Assembly (NCBI RefSeq): GCF_011250515.1
Contig: NZ_JAANOP010000006.1
Coordinates: forward strand, 62,001-126,000
From: Aquirufa ecclesiirivi
GTDB taxonomy: Bacteria > Bacteroidota > Bacteroidia > Cytophagales > Spirosomataceae
Direction: 5' to 3'
Length of the DNA: 64,000 nt
The position numbers and the translations under genes were made by a program. Positions within the stretch are counted from its first letter, which is position 1. Each line of letters opens with the position of its first letter. Positions 63,559 to 64,000 of this stretch are shown in pieces. The notes under the pieces were generated by a model. That model saw nothing but the letters and a program-made list of their open reading frames with translations, was not told where the DNA came from and did no database searches.

Positions 63559-64000
63559 TAGTTTGGGTGTTGAGAATCTATGATGATGGTTACTGGGCCG
63601 TCATTGACTAGGCTAACTTGCATGTCGGCTCCAAATTTGCCTGTTTGTATAGGGAATCCTAGCTTGTTTTCTAATTGATCTATGAGGTGATGGTACAAAG
63701 GAATGGCATGTTCGGGTCTTGCCGCTTCGATAAAACTGGGTCTATTTCCCTTTTTTGTTTGGGCATGTAACGTGAATTGGCTCACCAAAATGATTTGGCC
63801 CTGAATGGCTTTGATATCCAAATTCATTTTGCCTTCAGCATCTGAAAAAACTCGAAGGGCACTGATTTTATTGGCTAAATAAAGGCTGTCTGCCTCGGTA
63901 TCTTGCTGATGTATCCCGACTAATATTAAAAAGCCTTGTTGTATTTGGGCATTGATTTGACCATCAATTTCAACTTTAGCTTCCGAAACACGTTGAATGA
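63558..64000 (-). CDS. dtd: D-aminoacyl-tRNA deacylase (5' end cut by window)
   Basis: The frame is open from the right edge to 63558 (about 147 residues). At the edge it reads IQRVSEAKVEIDGQ, the start of Dtd lacking only a few residues, and continues with LVGIHQQDTEADSLYLANKI, LVSQFTLHAQTKKGNRPSF (the cross-subunit and SQF motifs) and NDGPVTIIIDS near the end. Dtd removes D-amino acids from tRNA. An internal ATG at 63827 is not the real start. Confidence 0.94.
   Translation of the reverse strand, partial: IQRVSEAKVEIDGQINAQIQQGFLILVGIHQQDTEADSLYLANKISALRVFSDAEGKMNLDIKAIQGQIILVSQFTLHAQTKKGNRPSFIEAARPEHAIPLYHHLIDQLENKLGFPIQTGKFGADMQVSLVNDGPVTIIIDSQHPN

Overview
The window looks like a chromosomal segment of a low-GC Bacteroidota, most likely a freshwater-type Cytophagales. 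The reasons are the TonB-dependent receptors with carboxypeptidase-regulatory-like N-termini, several twin-arginine Gfo/Idh/MocA oxidoreductases, a DUF1080 protein and a cytochrome c/propeller fusion, a Sec-lipoprotein (clade II type) NosZ, little sign of Shine-Dalgarno sites, and promoter-like TAnnTTTG boxes. No rRNA, tRNA or CRISPR array was recognised.

1-11.9 kb is an accessory locus that I read as a multi-precursor lasso-peptide-type RiPP system. On the left are a divergent ABC exporter fragment and a plus-strand operon: HPr-kinase-like peptide kinase, sulfotransferase, PqqD-like leader-binding protein (B1) and transglutaminase-like leader protease (B2). Facing it on the minus strand are a PAPS-making APS kinase (cysC), then an array of small precursor genes, an asparagine-synthetase-like cyclase, a SET-domain methyltransferase and one outlying precursor. 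I count 15 intact precursor genes of 42-58 codons, most too short to show up in ordinary gene finding, and four decayed ones. They share a leader motif W-[VIE]-[SEK]-P-x-[IL]-x-x-W, and all but the outlier share a core with Gly at +10, Asp at +14 (once +15) and Tyr at +20 (twice +21) from the second Trp. Decayed cysC copies and a 249-bp duplication show the array grew by tandem duplication.

12-19.7 kb holds a bestrophin-like channel, a membrane-anchored AraC regulator, a decayed and an intact outer-membrane protein gene, and a large hybrid sensor kinase. 19.7-33.5 kb is a nitrous oxide reduction island: cytochrome c-nosZ, then fasciclin-nosL-nosD-nosF-nosY-CopD-like-DUF6370, with a divergent Crp/Fnr regulator, an oxidase-subunit-I-like membrane protein, a small Cys-rich protein, a TonB receptor and a sialidase-fold protein that may serve copper supply.

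33.5-48.3 kb is a sugar/amino-sugar region: TonB receptor, ceramidase-like hydrolase, propeller protein, Tat-type DegT aminotransferase, FucP-type transporter, Gfo/Idh/MocA plus DUF1080, and nagA-nagB-nagX. 48.3-50.9 kb has no genes and is packed with interspersed repeats, including two copies of a 390-bp element with long internal inverted repeats. 50.9-64 kb holds another Gfo/Idh/MocA enzyme, an SGNH/propeller/HEAT/cytochrome c fusion, a second AraC regulator, a candidate small RNA with promoter and perfect terminator, a GT-C-like membrane protein, a family 9 glycosyltransferase, a GntP permease, a D-2-hydroxyacid dehydrogenase, a MazG-like pyrophosphohydrolase and dtd, cut by the right edge.
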